Source: Oceanirhabdus sp. W0125-5 (lineage in GTDB: Bacteria; Bacillota; Clostridia; Clostridiales; Clostridiaceae). From it: 64,000 nt of DNA. The stretch covers positions 4,870,001-4,934,000 of the forward strand of contig NZ_CP115913.1 of assembly GCF_027938815.1 (NCBI RefSeq), written 5' to 3'. The position numbers and the translations under genes are program-made. The notes under the pieces were generated by a model. It did no database searches. It worked only from the letters and a program-made list of their open reading frames with translations, and was not told the DNA's origin. Numbering within the stretch: the first letter of the stretch is position 1; each line of letters opens with the position of its first letter. Positions 8,379 to 17,196 of this stretch are shown here, one piece after another.

Positions 8379-9734
8379 TTATTTAACATATTTTCTAAAT
8401 AGCCTAGAAGCTTTTGTTTGACTAATCCCTAATTTTTCTGAAACTTTCCTAGAGGAATTCAACTCCTCATATGCCCTCTCAACTATTCTTTTCTCGTACT
8501 CTTCAAGCATCTCATTAAGAGTTTTACCATCATCTATATTAATCTCTGTACACTTCAATTCTTCTTTTACTGGAAGCTCATACAAATGTTTTGGTAAATG
8601 CCATGGCTTTATTTCAATATCCTTTGTTACTACGGTCAACCTCTCCATAATATTTGCAAGTTCTCTGATATTCCCCTTCCATGAGTAATTGTTTAAAATA
8701 TGCTTAACCTCTTCTGAAAGCCTATGTGTCTTATTATATTTCTGATTATATTTATTTAAATAAAAATCACATAAAATCAAAATATCTTCTTTTCTCTCTC
8801 TTAGAGGAGGTATCTGGATTTCAAATACATTCAATCTATAATATAAATCTTCTCTGAAACTTCCCATTTCAACCATCTTTTTAAGATCCTTATTTGTTGC
8901 AGCAATTATCTTTACATCTACACTTATAGGCTTTGTACTTCCTACAGGGTAAAACTTCTTCTCCTGTATGAATTGAAGTAACTTTGCCTGAAGTTTATAT
9001 GGTATTTCAGATATCTCATCAAGGAATAGTATTCCTCCATCAGCTTCACTTGCAAGACCTTTTTTTCCCCCTCTACTTGCTCCTGTAAAACTTCCTTTTG
9101 TATATCCAAACAATTCTGATTCCACAATATCCTTACTTATGGCAGCACAGTTTATATGCACAAAAGATTTTTCCTTCCTTGAGCTGTGCTCATGAATATA
9201 CTTACCAATAAGAGTTTTCCCAACTCCTGATTCTCCAGTAATTAAGCAAGGCGCATCAACGTTTACTATCTGATCTGCCAGATGTAATACCTTCTCCATT
9301 TTGTTACTTGTGGTGAGTATTTTATTCTCAAACTTTAAGTTAGCAGTTTCTTTCACTTTATCTAGAATAAACACATCCTGGCTCTCATCATCTGGAATAT
9401 CATCTCTTACACTCATTGCAACATATTGAACCTCATTTTGTTCATCAAATATTGGTATAGCAATTGTAAGGATTTTTGCTCCAAGTTTCGTCTCCTGTTT
9501 CTGTTTAACTGTTTTTTTTGTCTTATAAACAAATGGCAGGACAGATGTACTCCAATATTCATCTGCATAATCGAAGAAAGAACTTCCCATCATCTCCTCT
9601 TTTGTCATACCATAATGCCTTTCACAAGCTTTATTTATATATATAATTTTATAGTTATTGTCATATACAATAACTTCATCGTATAACTCATCTATTATTC
9701 TTATAAATTCCTGATAGCTCAAATCATTCATCAT
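8379..9734 (-). CDS. sigma-54-dependent transcriptional activator (PAS, AAA+, Fis-type HTH)
   Basis: About 451 residues in three parts. A PAS domain (about 1-115) has the usual sequence around DEVIVYDNNYKIIYIN. The central AAA+ domain carries Walker A GESGVGKT, the sigma-54 contact loop as GSFTGA (the usual form is GAFTGA), Walker B GGILFLDEI and the sensor segment FREDLYYRLNVF. The C-terminal helix-turn-helix ends RKVSEKLGISQTKASRLFRKY, as in TyrR-like regulators. The PAS domain probably senses a small molecule, possibly the pathway substrate. I take the ATG at 9734 (MMNDLSY) because AAGGAG stands 11 bases before it; the GTG at 9746 touches that site. It lies upstream of the operon it is likely to control. 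Confidence 0.93.
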   Translation of the reverse strand: MMNDLSYQEFIRIIDELYDEVIVYDNNYKIIYINKACERHYGMTKEEMMGSSFFDYADEYWSTSVLPFVYKTKKTVKQKQETKLGAKILTIAIPIFDEQNEVQYVAMSVRDDIPDDESQDVFILDKVKETANLKFENKILTTSNKMEKVLHLADQIVNVDAPCLITGESGVGKTLIGKYIHEHSSRKEKSFVHINCAAISKDIVESELFGYTKGSFTGASRGGKKGLASEADGGILFLDEISEIPYKLQAKLLQFIQEKKFYPVGSTKPISVDVKIIAATNKDLKKMVEMGSFREDLYYRLNVFEIQIPPLRERKEDILILCDFYLNKYNQKYNKTHRLSEEVKHILNNYSWKGNIRELANIMERLTVVTKDIEIKPWHLPKHLYELPVKEELKCTEINIDDGKTLNEMLEEYEKRIVERAYEELNSSRKVSEKLGISQTKASRLFRKYVK

Positions 9735-9885
9735 GTATACTATCACTCCTTAATATATCTTCTAGTGTAGCATTGTGTACTTTTTTAATAATTTGGGATT
9801 TAAATTTGATATGTTTTAAACAATAGTGATGTGATATTTCTATTGTACTGATTCTTAGAGTAAAAGTCCAATAATAAATAAAATC

Positions 9886-9964
9886 GGGTACGGTTCATTA
9901 ATTTGATTTTTTTTAAAACTAAAAGCTTGTACATCCCAACCCTTGAAGTTAAGTGTGCAAGCTT
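9886..9964. repeat. degenerate GGGGACGGTTCATT-type repeat containing a terminator hairpin
   Basis: Starts GGGTACGGTTCATTAATTT, one base different from the intact repeats at 19481, 21400 and 45057. It continues into the hairpin AAGCTTGTACA / TGTGCAAGCTT (9923-9964), which is well placed to terminate the HTH-methyltransferase gene on the minus strand. The opposite end of the element (GAACCGTCCCC) is missing. Confidence 0.6.
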
Positions 9965-10016
9965 CTTTACTAACAAATCATCTTTAAATATCCATTAACT
10001 ATGCTTTCTTAGATTA

Positions 10017-11135
10017 TTATCCTTTTCTTCCGAATGTAATTAATAATCCATGTACTTTTAAAAATGATTTATTTTTTTTAGTATTTCTAAAATATTCTGC
10101 TATTTTTGATTGCATATTAATATAAGATTCTGCATCAACTCTATCAATTCCTCGGTTCATTAATAATTCAATAGTATTTTCTTGACTGGATATACTAAGG
10201 GATTTATCCAATCCATTAATTTGTATGAAATCTTGTACTTTTTCTTCGTAATCCTCCATATATGGATTTACATACATTACTTTATCATTCATACGAATAT
10301 CAATATCATGCAAACCTATCTGCTGCATATAAAATGGTAACCTCATTCCAATTGCATAATCTCTACCTTCACACTCTAATTCCTTCTTCCATACCTTATG
10401 AAAATCAAATGCTGTGCAAAGATAATCATATTTAATGTCATCAATATATAACCCGTCATTTTCAAACTCCCTGTTAACATCTACACAGGCAACAAGACCG
10501 CCTTTCTTAACAGAAGCTGCCATTTTCTTTAATACTTCCATAGGTTTATTCATATGACGTAGTCCAGCTTGACAGATAGCTATGTCATATTTTTTATTTG
10601 TTTCTAGTGAATATATGTCTGATACCATAAACTTTGCATCAAACTCAGTATTTTTAAAATTTATTTTAGCTTTATTAGTAAAATATTCGTTATCAACTCC
10701 TGTATAGGTACTTCCCTCAGGTAAAATCTCAAGTAACTTCATCCCTAAGTAACCCTCTCCACACCTATACTCAATAACATCCATTGGGGATTGAACATTC
10801 CAAACACTTTTAACAAGAAAACTTAAATAATCATCATTCCAAAAGTATTTTCTATTTTTATATAATTTATCAGCATTTCCATTCCAATTATCACGATTAT
10901 CAGTGTTCCTTGGCATGTACTCTTTCTGTGGTAATGGTTTTAAACCTAATAATACATCTACAGAAACATTAAAATACTCAGCTATACTTGGTAATAAAGT
11001 AATATCCGGCATTGTTTTTCCAGTTTCCCATTTACTAACCGATTGAAAAGATACACCTAATACTTCTGCTAATTCCTGTTGTCCTATTCCTCTTGCTTTC
11101 CTCAATTCTGCAATTTTAAGTTTAACTATTGTCAT
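10017..11135 (-). CDS. XRE-type HTH fused to a class I methyltransferase domain
   Basis: About 372 residues. Residues 1-65 form a Cro/C1-type helix-turn-helix (LRKARGIGQQELAEVLGVSFQSVSKWETG). After a linker, a Rossmann methyltransferase domain follows, with a motif-I-like CGEGYLG, an acidic strand end TGVDNEY and the later segment KKGGLVACVDVN. The start at 11135 (MTIVKLK) has a clear GGAGG 8 bases upstream; the longer frame does not. Such fusions are common in Firmicutes and their methyl acceptor is usually unknown. It may be a regulator that modifies a small molecule or a self-regulated methyltransferase. Downstream of the nucleotidyltransferase gene, so both could belong to a resistance-like group. 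Confidence 0.82.
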   Translation of the reverse strand: MTIVKLKIAELRKARGIGQQELAEVLGVSFQSVSKWETGKTMPDITLLPSIAEYFNVSVDVLLGLKPLPQKEYMPRNTDNRDNWNGNADKLYKNRKYFWNDDYLSFLVKSVWNVQSPMDVIEYRCGEGYLGMKLLEILPEGSTYTGVDNEYFTNKAKINFKNTEFDAKFMVSDIYSLETNKKYDIAICQAGLRHMNKPMEVLKKMAASVKKGGLVACVDVNREFENDGLYIDDIKYDYLCTAFDFHKVWKKELECEGRDYAIGMRLPFYMQQIGLHDIDIRMNDKVMYVNPYMEDYEEKVQDFIQINGLDKSLSISSQENTIELLMNRGIDRVDAESYINMQSKIAEYFRNTKKNKSFLKVHGLLITFGRKG

Positions 11136-11261
11136 GTAATGACCTCCTTCAATTTTATAACTTAATGCTAACATAACCCTTAAGTCAAACCCATAACGCA
11201 ACTTTAGAATCAATTCGCATATTAGGTGAATATTTGATAACTTCTACTTGTTCTTGTGGAT

Positions 11262-11345
11262 TCAGTTTACACTTTCCTGTGATAAGTTCTTAGCAAGTGT
11301 AGTTTTTCCATTTGCTACTATTCCGATTATATATATCATACTCAT
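11262..11345 (-). pseudogene. 5' fragment of a P-loop (kinase-like) gene
   Basis: A GGGAGG ribosome site precedes ATG at 11345, and the first residues read MSMIYIIGIVANGKTTLAKN, a textbook Walker A (G-x4-GKT) N-terminus of a nucleotide or small-molecule kinase. The frame stops after 27 codons and I find no continuing kinase sequence in the other frames. It lies 28 bases after the nucleotidyltransferase gene, so it looks like the cut-off start of a former operon member. Confidence 0.6.
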
Positions 11346-11373
11346 ATTTCTTCCCTCCCCAAATGTAGATTAA

Positions 11374-12051
11374 TTATTTAGATGAAAGTGGATATGCTAT
11401 TGTAGGTCTAAAAAATTCATCATACCCTTTTTTATACCAATAAGGATTATAACTCCATATCCATTTATAAATCTCATCTGGACTAACATTCTCTTTATGT
11501 AAAATTTCTTGTAAATATTTTATTGAAACTTTATCTTTTTCACGTGGTTTCCATATAGGAGTAAGCATTTGTACTTTTGTCTTTATAGCATATTCAAACT
11601 TGAATCCTGAAGTATAAACTTTAACATTATAAAATTCTCTTGGATTACTATCAAGCCATTTATAAGGGAAATAAACTGTTCCTTCTCTACCAATATGTCT
11701 CCATTTAGCAATTTCACCATCAATATCAAGACAGTTAAAGCTAGCATGAAGTTCACCTTTTCTTATCTCTAACATATTAATATCTTCAAAATATTCAATT
11801 TCATATCCTCTGGATTCATATAAGCATTTCAATTTATCTAATTTTTCTAACATATTCTCAGTAAACACATCTAAGTCACTATGCTCGCGAATTAAGCTTC
11901 CTTTTAAAATATCAATTACATATCCTCCCCAAATATATGACTTTATTTCACATTCATTTGATATCTCATAAATATCTTTCATAATTTCTAAATAACCTTG
12001 ATTACGTATTGATATATCCTCAAGGTTTATATAATTTGTACCATTATTCAT
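11374..12051 (-). CDS. LinA/ANT-like nucleotidyltransferase
   Basis: About 225 residues. The segment WGGYVIDILKGSLIREHSDLDVF has the layout of the lincosamide and aminoglycoside-2''-type nucleotidyltransferases: Gly-Gly, then Asp, then R-x-H-x-D-x-D with the metal-binding acidic pair. These enzymes adenylylate a hydroxyl group of an antibiotic, but many chromosomal members have unknown substrates. The start at 12051 (MNNGTNY) has a GGGGGAG site; the upstream extension is not needed. The product could inactivate a drug or modify a metabolite; nothing here shows which. Confidence 0.75.
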   Translation of the reverse strand: MNNGTNYINLEDISIRNQGYLEIMKDIYEISNECEIKSYIWGGYVIDILKGSLIREHSDLDVFTENMLEKLDKLKCLYESRGYEIEYFEDINMLEIRKGELHASFNCLDIDGEIAKWRHIGREGTVYFPYKWLDSNPREFYNVKVYTSGFKFEYAIKTKVQMLTPIWKPREKDKVSIKYLQEILHKENVSPDEIYKWIWSYNPYWYKKGYDEFFRPTIAYPLSSK

Positions 12052-12150
12052 TAATACTCCCCCATTTAATAAATCATCATATAAATAATACCAAACGTAT
12101 GTTTTTATGTCAAATTTTACATATAGCATTTGTTATTATGTGTATTATAA

Positions 12151-12200
12151 AAAAGACTTGCACACTCCTCTTATTCCTAAATCGAGTGCGCAAGCCTTTT
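12151..12200 (-). terminator. terminator after the AraC/ABM-like gene pair
   Basis: Stem CTTGCACACTC / GAGTGCGCAAG, flanked by A run and T run, directly beyond the stop at 12208. It shares the GCTTG...ACACT / AGTG...CAAGC pattern with hairpins at 9923, 28633 and 30182. Confidence 0.75.
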
Positions 12201-12207
12201 TGAACTT

Positions 12208-12522
12208 TTATAAACTTTTATTTACGCCGAAACATGGATAAACATTTTTTACGACCGTTTTACCATTTACCAACATTTTAAATTGAATAGTTTCATCATT
12301 CTTCATCATACTAGCACTTGCTTTTCTTTCTAACTCTTTTGAGTCCCAGAATAATACCAAAGTCCATTGATCTTTTTCTCCTTTAGCAATATGCATACCA
12401 CCGTATCCATTAAACCTTTTATAGAATACATCTAGTACCTTTAATCCATCAAACACTTGATGTTCTCCTACATTATCAACCTGATGAAATGTTATTATTT
12501 CAATACTTCCATTTTCTATCAT
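12208..12522 (-). CDS. small protein, possibly ABM-like dimeric alpha/beta barrel
   Basis: 104 residues, soluble, no signal peptide. The pattern of short strands and a helix with a WTLVLFWDSKEL segment recalls antibiotic-biosynthesis-monooxygenase-like or stress dimeric barrel proteins, but I cannot name the family with confidence. It follows the AraC regulator gene by 69 bases on the same strand and shares its terminator, so the two probably form one transcript. Confidence 0.6.
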   Translation of the reverse strand: MIENGSIEIITFHQVDNVGEHQVFDGLKVLDVFYKRFNGYGGMHIAKGEKDQWTLVLFWDSKELERKASASMMKNDETIQFKMLVNGKTVVKNVYPCFGVNKSL

Positions 12523-12591
12523 ATTAACACCTCCTAAATGTTATCTTCATTTTAACTTGAGGTGTTAAAAAATAATTGTATAAATACGACA

Positions 12592-13398
12592 CTATTTATA
12601 TTTAAAATGTGATTTAAGAGCAGGCGCCTTTACTTGAAACTTACTTGGAGTATGCTTTGCAAAACCTTTAAAACTCTTCACAAAATGGGGCTGATCGTAA
12701 TACCCATGTTTATATGATATATCCGTTAAGTTAAATTCTCTTTTATACATAATATCTCTAGATGCCTCTTCAAACCTAAGGATATTCATAAACATCTTAG
12801 GACTTATACCAATATATTTTCTAAAAATTCGTTCTAATCTTCGTACTGATATTCTATTTGCTTCACAGTACTCCTTGATATTAAAAACATCTTCTACTAT
12901 AAAATCTGATATTATACTGCAGTCTTTCTCTTCTTGTTCTGTAACCCTAATACAACCTATTAATTCGCTTTCTATTGATTGGACAAAGTCATAAGGCTTA
13001 TCAAATAAGTTTAGATACTTATATATTTCTTTACAAAGAGAATTATTTACATCATTTAAATCTACAATTTTGTTCACAAAGTTACTCATAGGCTCTCTTA
13101 CAAGAAAATAAAATCCCCAAGGTGTAAAACTAACCCCTAATGCTTGTATCTTTCCACTTTGAGTCATCAATACTGAATTTTCTCTTATACCGTGAAAATG
13201 AATAGAATCTGATTTAATTACACTTTTATTATCCCCATAAACAAATGGTTTCCCATTTGTTATTATCAAATCAACATGATCCATTGGCAATAACTCATAG
13301 CTAGATAAAGGATTTGCCTCTTCATTAACATACCAATAATGACGTATGAATAACTTAAGAAGTGGATTAATTTCATTAAAAAATTGTATTTTAGGCAA
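12592..13398 (-). CDS. AraC family transcriptional regulator
   Basis: About 268 residues. The C-terminal third contains the two AraC helix-turn-helix units (EYCEANRISVRRLERIFRKY and LTDISYKHGYYDQPHFVKSF). The N-terminal half resembles the sensor domain of AraC proteins that begin with HYWY and LLPMDHVDLIIT. I place the start at TTG 13398, because GAGGAGG is found 8 bases before it; the longer frame opening with TTG at 13428 has no ribosome site. It probably controls its own transcript with the small gene at 12208 or an unlinked efflux or stress gene. Confidence 0.85.
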   Translation of the reverse strand: MPKIQFFNEINPLLKLFIRHYWYVNEEANPLSSYELLPMDHVDLIITNGKPFVYGDNKSVIKSDSIHFHGIRENSVLMTQSGKIQALGVSFTPWGFYFLVREPMSNFVNKIVDLNDVNNSLCKEIYKYLNLFDKPYDFVQSIESELIGCIRVTEQEEKDCSIISDFIVEDVFNIKEYCEANRISVRRLERIFRKYIGISPKMFMNILRFEEASRDIMYKREFNLTDISYKHGYYDQPHFVKSFKGFAKHTPSKFQVKAPALKSHFKYK

Positions 13399-13437
13399 TT
13401 CAGTATCCTCCTCTTTGAAATTACTCAATTATAAACT

Positions 13438-13566
13438 TTATTTCCATACTTCAGCAGCATACTCACCTAATTCTGGATGTGCTCCCCCTGGGATAAAGAT
13501 AATATCTGCTTCTTCCATTTCATCTTCTAAAAATATAAAATCAGTAATGTCATTTATAATTTTCAC
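13438..13566 (-). pseudogene. fragment of a YdcF-like (DUF218) gene
   Basis: A GGAGGAG site precedes a GTG start at 13566. The 42-codon frame contains ADIIFIPGGAHPELGEYAAE, the characteristic N-terminal segment of YdcF/SanA/ElyC proteins, and then stops. Full-length members have about 200 residues, so this is a 5' remnant left directly upstream of the AraC gene. Confidence 0.6.
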
Positions 13567-13601
13567 GTTTATCTCCTCCTTACCATCATATTTCAAGTAT
13601 A

Positions 13602-14000
13602 TTACTCAAATAAATTTTTTATATACTCATAATCAATTTTATTTTTCTTAGCTCTATGAAAAAAACCTTTATACCTGATTGTTTCTTCTGAATTAATTAT
13701 TAATTTCTTTATAACCCTTTGTTTATTGTTATAAATTTTTAGGTTAAATGAATAACCCATATAAAAAAATGATGGTTTATCTTTTTTAAATGTAACACTA
13801 TTTAAGTTATTTATTATGTGTTCAATATCAGACTTTTTAGTGATTTCAATATAATCTCCATTATAACCACACCTAATATTTATTTTAGAAACTTCATTGG
13901 GTTTTATATGAGAAATCCTATGAGGAATATATGTTAATCCGTAAAGTACTACTAAGATTAGTATACTTATTATAATTATATTTTTTTTGTTCTTTATCAT
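13602..14000 (-). CDS. membrane-anchored protein of unknown function
   Basis: About 132 residues with one N-terminal transmembrane segment (about residues 7-25) and an extracytoplasmic domain rich in Lys, Ile and Asn. I do not recognise the family. ATG at 14000 is preferred because AAGGAG lies 10 bases upstream; the GTG at 14009 is too close to that site. Confidence 0.6.
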   Translation of the reverse strand: MIKNKKNIIIISILILVVLYGLTYIPHRISHIKPNEVSKINIRCGYNGDYIEITKKSDIEHIINNLNSVTFKKDKPSFFYMGYSFNLKIYNNKQRVIKKLIINSEETIRYKGFFHRAKKNKIDYEYIKNLFE

Positions 14001-14189
14001 AACATTCACTCTCCTTTTTATTAATAATAATATACCATTAAATGGTTTATATGTATATTATTAAATATTATTTTTACATCTTTTTTAAAATTAAAAATTT
14101 GTATTATATTTAAGAAATTTTTAATAAAATACTAATACTAAGTAGTAGTTACTTAAAATACATGTAATTAATTTTTAAGGAGAGATAAC

Positions 14190-14846
14190 ATGAAAAAATC
14201 AAATAATATTAAAGTTTATATTATTTTATTATGGCTTATAATCGTATTAATACTTTTCAGGAATAATTTAATCACAACTGATTATACGATTATTATTAAA
14301 TTCTTAAATACCCATGAAGATTATATCTCCTTATTCTTTATATTACTTTCAACATTTAGAATACTGATTTTTGTGCCTGGTAGTATATTCATGGTTTTAG
14401 GTGGAATTATTTTTCCCCCACTTAAAGCTTTTACTTTATCAATGATATCTATGATTATAAGCCAAAGCATTATATTCTTTATTGCAAAAACATTCTCAAA
14501 TACCTCAATAAAAAATTATTTTTTAAATAAATATCCTAATCTAAATAAATTAATAATAAAGAATAACTACAAATTTTTGAGTCTAGGTATACTTTGTCCT
14601 GTTGCCCCAACAGATGCTGTTAGTTTTTTAGTATCTTACACTAAACCAAACTACCTTAAATATATTTCTGTCATTATTTTATCTAATATTCCCATGATGT
14701 TACTCTACAGTCTTATAGGAGAGAGTTTTAAAAGTTCATTTTATTACCTGATTATAGTTGTTTCTTTAATTCTTATAATTCTTTTTTATACAAAAAAAGA
14801 ATGGTCTAGAATTACAAATGCGAGTCCCCCAAAAGAACTCTTGTAA
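14190..14846 (+). CDS. TVP38/TMEM64 family (VTT/DedA-like) membrane protein
   Basis: 218 residues with about five or six membrane segments. The VTT signature FVPGSIFMVLGGIIFPP is near residue 65, and a second conserved part with GILCPVAPTDAVSF near residue 130. Proteins of this superfamily are linked to lipid scrambling or flipping in the membrane, but the role of the Firmicutes members is not settled. It is transcribed alone from the plus strand with an AAGGAGA ribosome site. Confidence 0.85.
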   Translation: MKKSNNIKVYIILLWLIIVLILFRNNLITTDYTIIIKFLNTHEDYISLFFILLSTFRILIFVPGSIFMVLGGIIFPPLKAFTLSMISMIISQSIIFFIAKTFSNTSIKNYFLNKYPNLNKLIIKNNYKFLSLGILCPVAPTDAVSFLVSYTKPNYLKYISVIILSNIPMMLLYSLIGESFKSSFYYLIIVVSLILIILFYTKKEWSRITNASPPKELL

Positions 14847-14882
14847 ATACTTACCATTCATTAGATAGTAACAAAAGTAATA

Positions 14883-14932
14883 TATCCACATACCTTGCAT
14901 ATTCTAATTACAAATATGCAGGATATGTGGAT
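14883..14932. terminator. long imperfect hairpin between convergent genes
   Basis: TATCCACATACCTTGCATATT pairs with AATATGCAGGATATGTGGATA (one small bulge) between the plus-strand VTT gene and the minus-strand gene at 14975. T runs follow on the plus-strand side at 14944. It is most simply a bidirectional terminator. Confidence 0.6.
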
Positions 14933-14974
14933 ACATACTATACATTTTTTTATATTATCAATTTAAGTATTATT

Positions 14975-15643
14975 TTATCTCTCAATATTCTTTCTTATTT
15001 CGTCAACTAGATCAGCTGCTGTTACATACTTATCCTCAATAATTCTTCTTTTTTGAATAGATATTAGTCTTCTCCTTTTTCCAGAAAATAAAGTTTCCAT
15101 AATTGAATAGTTAAGTTTATAATCTGATTCTTTACTCACTAAAATACCAATAGTATCGTATCCACTATCTTTATATTCTATAACATCTCTTATATCATGC
15201 CATTGAATTAACTTATACCCTGGAATCTTTAATCCAGTTTCATTTGTAATAATTAATCCAGAAGGGTATTCCCCATCATCTTTATCTTTCTTTGGAAGAA
15301 CTTTACTAAGTAGAATAGCAATACCTATCAAAATTAATGTTCCCCCTAAAATCATCTCAAATCTTATTTTTAATATAATTGTACATAAAAATACAATAGT
15401 AACTATCCAAAGGGCGATAGTAAGTAATCGTCTATAATCCAGATACTCTAATAATCGATTTCCTTGTTTCTTCAACCTGCTATAATTCATGTATAATGAT
15501 GGTACAACTGCTATCAGAACAATTGTAGATGCATATTCAACTTCTTTCATATTAATATATAATACTCCTAGCCCTATACAAAGTATGCTAATTATAATAA
15601 TCCCTATTAGATTCATTTCTGAATTTTTATATTTAATCTCCAT
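14975..15643 (-). CDS. DUF5673-like membrane protein (paralogue of 17733-18413)
   Basis: 222 residues: four hydrophobic segments in the first half and a soluble C-terminal domain with the pattern GLKIPGYKLIQWHDIRDVI and a final helix with VTAADLVDEIRK. The same arrangement and spacing are found in the gene at 17733, so these are paralogues. The C-terminal part looks like a small PH-like or DUF5673 domain. Function unknown; it is not in an operon with recognised genes. Confidence 0.65.
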   Translation of the reverse strand: MEIKYKNSEMNLIGIIIISILCIGLGVLYINMKEVEYASTIVLIAVVPSLYMNYSRLKKQGNRLLEYLDYRRLLTIALWIVTIVFLCTIILKIRFEMILGGTLILIGIAILLSKVLPKKDKDDGEYPSGLIITNETGLKIPGYKLIQWHDIRDVIEYKDSGYDTIGILVSKESDYKLNYSIMETLFSGKRRRLISIQKRRIIEDKYVTAADLVDEIRKNIER

Positions 15644-15796
15644 AGTACCCTCTCTTCATTATGTATTTTCTATTATAATATTATTTTAATTTATTTAAGT
15701 CAACTTTACAAATACTCATAATTTTTGCTATTATATAATGAAATAGTCTAAATTAGATAATTATATTGTTTTTTTTATATTTAAAGGAGGTTTTTT

Positions 15797-16990
15797 ATGG
15801 AGAAGAAGATTAAGAATCGTTGGCTCGTTGTATTAGGTGCAGTACTTCTTCAATTATGTATAGGTGCAATTTATTCATGGAGTTTATTTAATCAACCACT
15901 TGTTGATAAATTTGGATGGTCAAGTAGTGAAACACTTCTCACATATTCAATTGCAATTTTTGTTTTTGCTTTTACCACTATATTTTCTGGTAGACTTCAA
16001 GATAAAATTGGTCCTAGAAAAATTGCTACAATTGGCGGCGTATTATACGGTGCTGGTTTATTCTTGGCTTCTAAAGCAACTTCTCTGATACTATTATATA
16101 TTTCTTTTGGTGTTATTGCTGGAATTGGAGTTGGCTTTGTATATGTTTGTCCACTTTCAACTTGTATTAAGTGGTTTCCAGAAAAAAAAGGATTTATAAC
16201 TGGTATTGCAGTAGGAGCTTTTGGCCTTGGAAGTTTAGTTTTCAAATCTGTAATTCAATATTTCCTAGCTTCAAAAGGAGTTTCAGAAACCTTCTTTTAT
16301 TTAGGAATAATATTTATAATCCTTATATTATGTGGAGCTCAGTTATTAATCCTTCCACCAGAAGATTATAGTAAAAATACTAAAAAGACAAACAATTCTG
16401 TAAAGGAAATTAATTTTTCAGTTAAAGAAATGTTGAAAACTAAAGTCTTTTATATTATTTGGGTAATGTTTTTATTCGGATGTATGAGTGGACTTTTAGT
16501 AATCGGACTTGCAAAAGATATAGGTATCCAATTAGCTGGACTTGAACCTGCTGTTGCTACAAATGCTGTAGCTATGGCAGCACTTTTTAATGCTGGTGGA
16601 AGACTTGGTTGGGGAACTATATCAGATAAAATTGGAAGAATAAAAGTAGTTTTATTTCTGTTTATTATAACTGCTATATGCATGATTGTAATGAGTGTTG
16701 TTCCTCTTAATTTTGTAATATATTTTACTTGCCTTGCTGGAATTTCATTTTGTTTTGGTGGTTTTCTATCTGTATTACCTACTATTATAGGTGAGTTTTA
16801 TGGTATTAAAAATTTAGGAGCCAATTATGGTCTTGTCTTCCAGGCATATGGTATAGCAGCCCTTGTAGGACCAATTATTGTTGCAAATGCAGGGGGACTT
16901 AAACCTACATTTATGATTTCAGCAGTTCTCGCTATTATTGGTGGTGCTATGACGTTTTTAGTAAAAGCGCCTTCAAAAACGAATGTATAA
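15797..16990 (+). CDS. MFS transporter, OFA (oxalate/formate antiporter) family
   Basis: 397 residues with 12 predicted membrane segments. The N-terminus (GAIYSWSLFNQPLVDKFGWS) is the signature of the OFA branch of the major facilitator superfamily, and the loop after segment 2 carries the MFS motif as GRLQDKIGPRK; the second half repeats it as GRLGWGTISDKIGR. OFA proteins move small carboxylates such as oxalate, formate or lactate. No catabolic genes stand beside it, so the substrate is open. AAGGAGG ribosome site. Confidence 0.9.
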   Translation: MEKKIKNRWLVVLGAVLLQLCIGAIYSWSLFNQPLVDKFGWSSSETLLTYSIAIFVFAFTTIFSGRLQDKIGPRKIATIGGVLYGAGLFLASKATSLILLYISFGVIAGIGVGFVYVCPLSTCIKWFPEKKGFITGIAVGAFGLGSLVFKSVIQYFLASKGVSETFFYLGIIFIILILCGAQLLILPPEDYSKNTKKTNNSVKEINFSVKEMLKTKVFYIIWVMFLFGCMSGLLVIGLAKDIGIQLAGLEPAVATNAVAMAALFNAGGRLGWGTISDKIGRIKVVLFLFIITAICMIVMSVVPLNFVIYFTCLAGISFCFGGFLSVLPTIIGEFYGIKNLGANYGLVFQAYGIAALVGPIIVANAGGLKPTFMISAVLAIIGGAMTFLVKAPSKTNV

Positions 16991-17066
16991 TTGATAATGG
17001 AGAATGGAGAATGAATGATGGTTCTGACTTAGGTCAGAACCTATATTTTATTGTTCTTTAAAACAA
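16988..17066 (+). repeat. multi-hairpin dispersed repeat, copy A (partial)
   Basis: Begins at the stop codon of the OFA transporter gene with an A/G-rich tail (ATGGAGAATGGAGAATG), then a perfect 9-base-pair hairpin GGTTCTGAC / GTCAGAACC (17020-17041), then TTGTTCTTTAAAACAA. The same order of modules is found at 49796-49913 and 53532-53646. Confidence 0.65.
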
Positions 17067-17196
17067 ATTATTACATACTATAAAGATATTAAAAGGCGAT
17101 AATAGTTTATCTCTTTTTAAATACAAATAATTGAAAACTTTTTAATAATAATCATTAAATATGCTAATACTACATTGTTTAATACTGATGTTAAAT

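Noticed and set aside
11374..12051. Naming the nucleotidyltransferase as a specific resistance gene
   Set aside because: The motif fits the family, but no substrate-specific residues can be recognised by eye.
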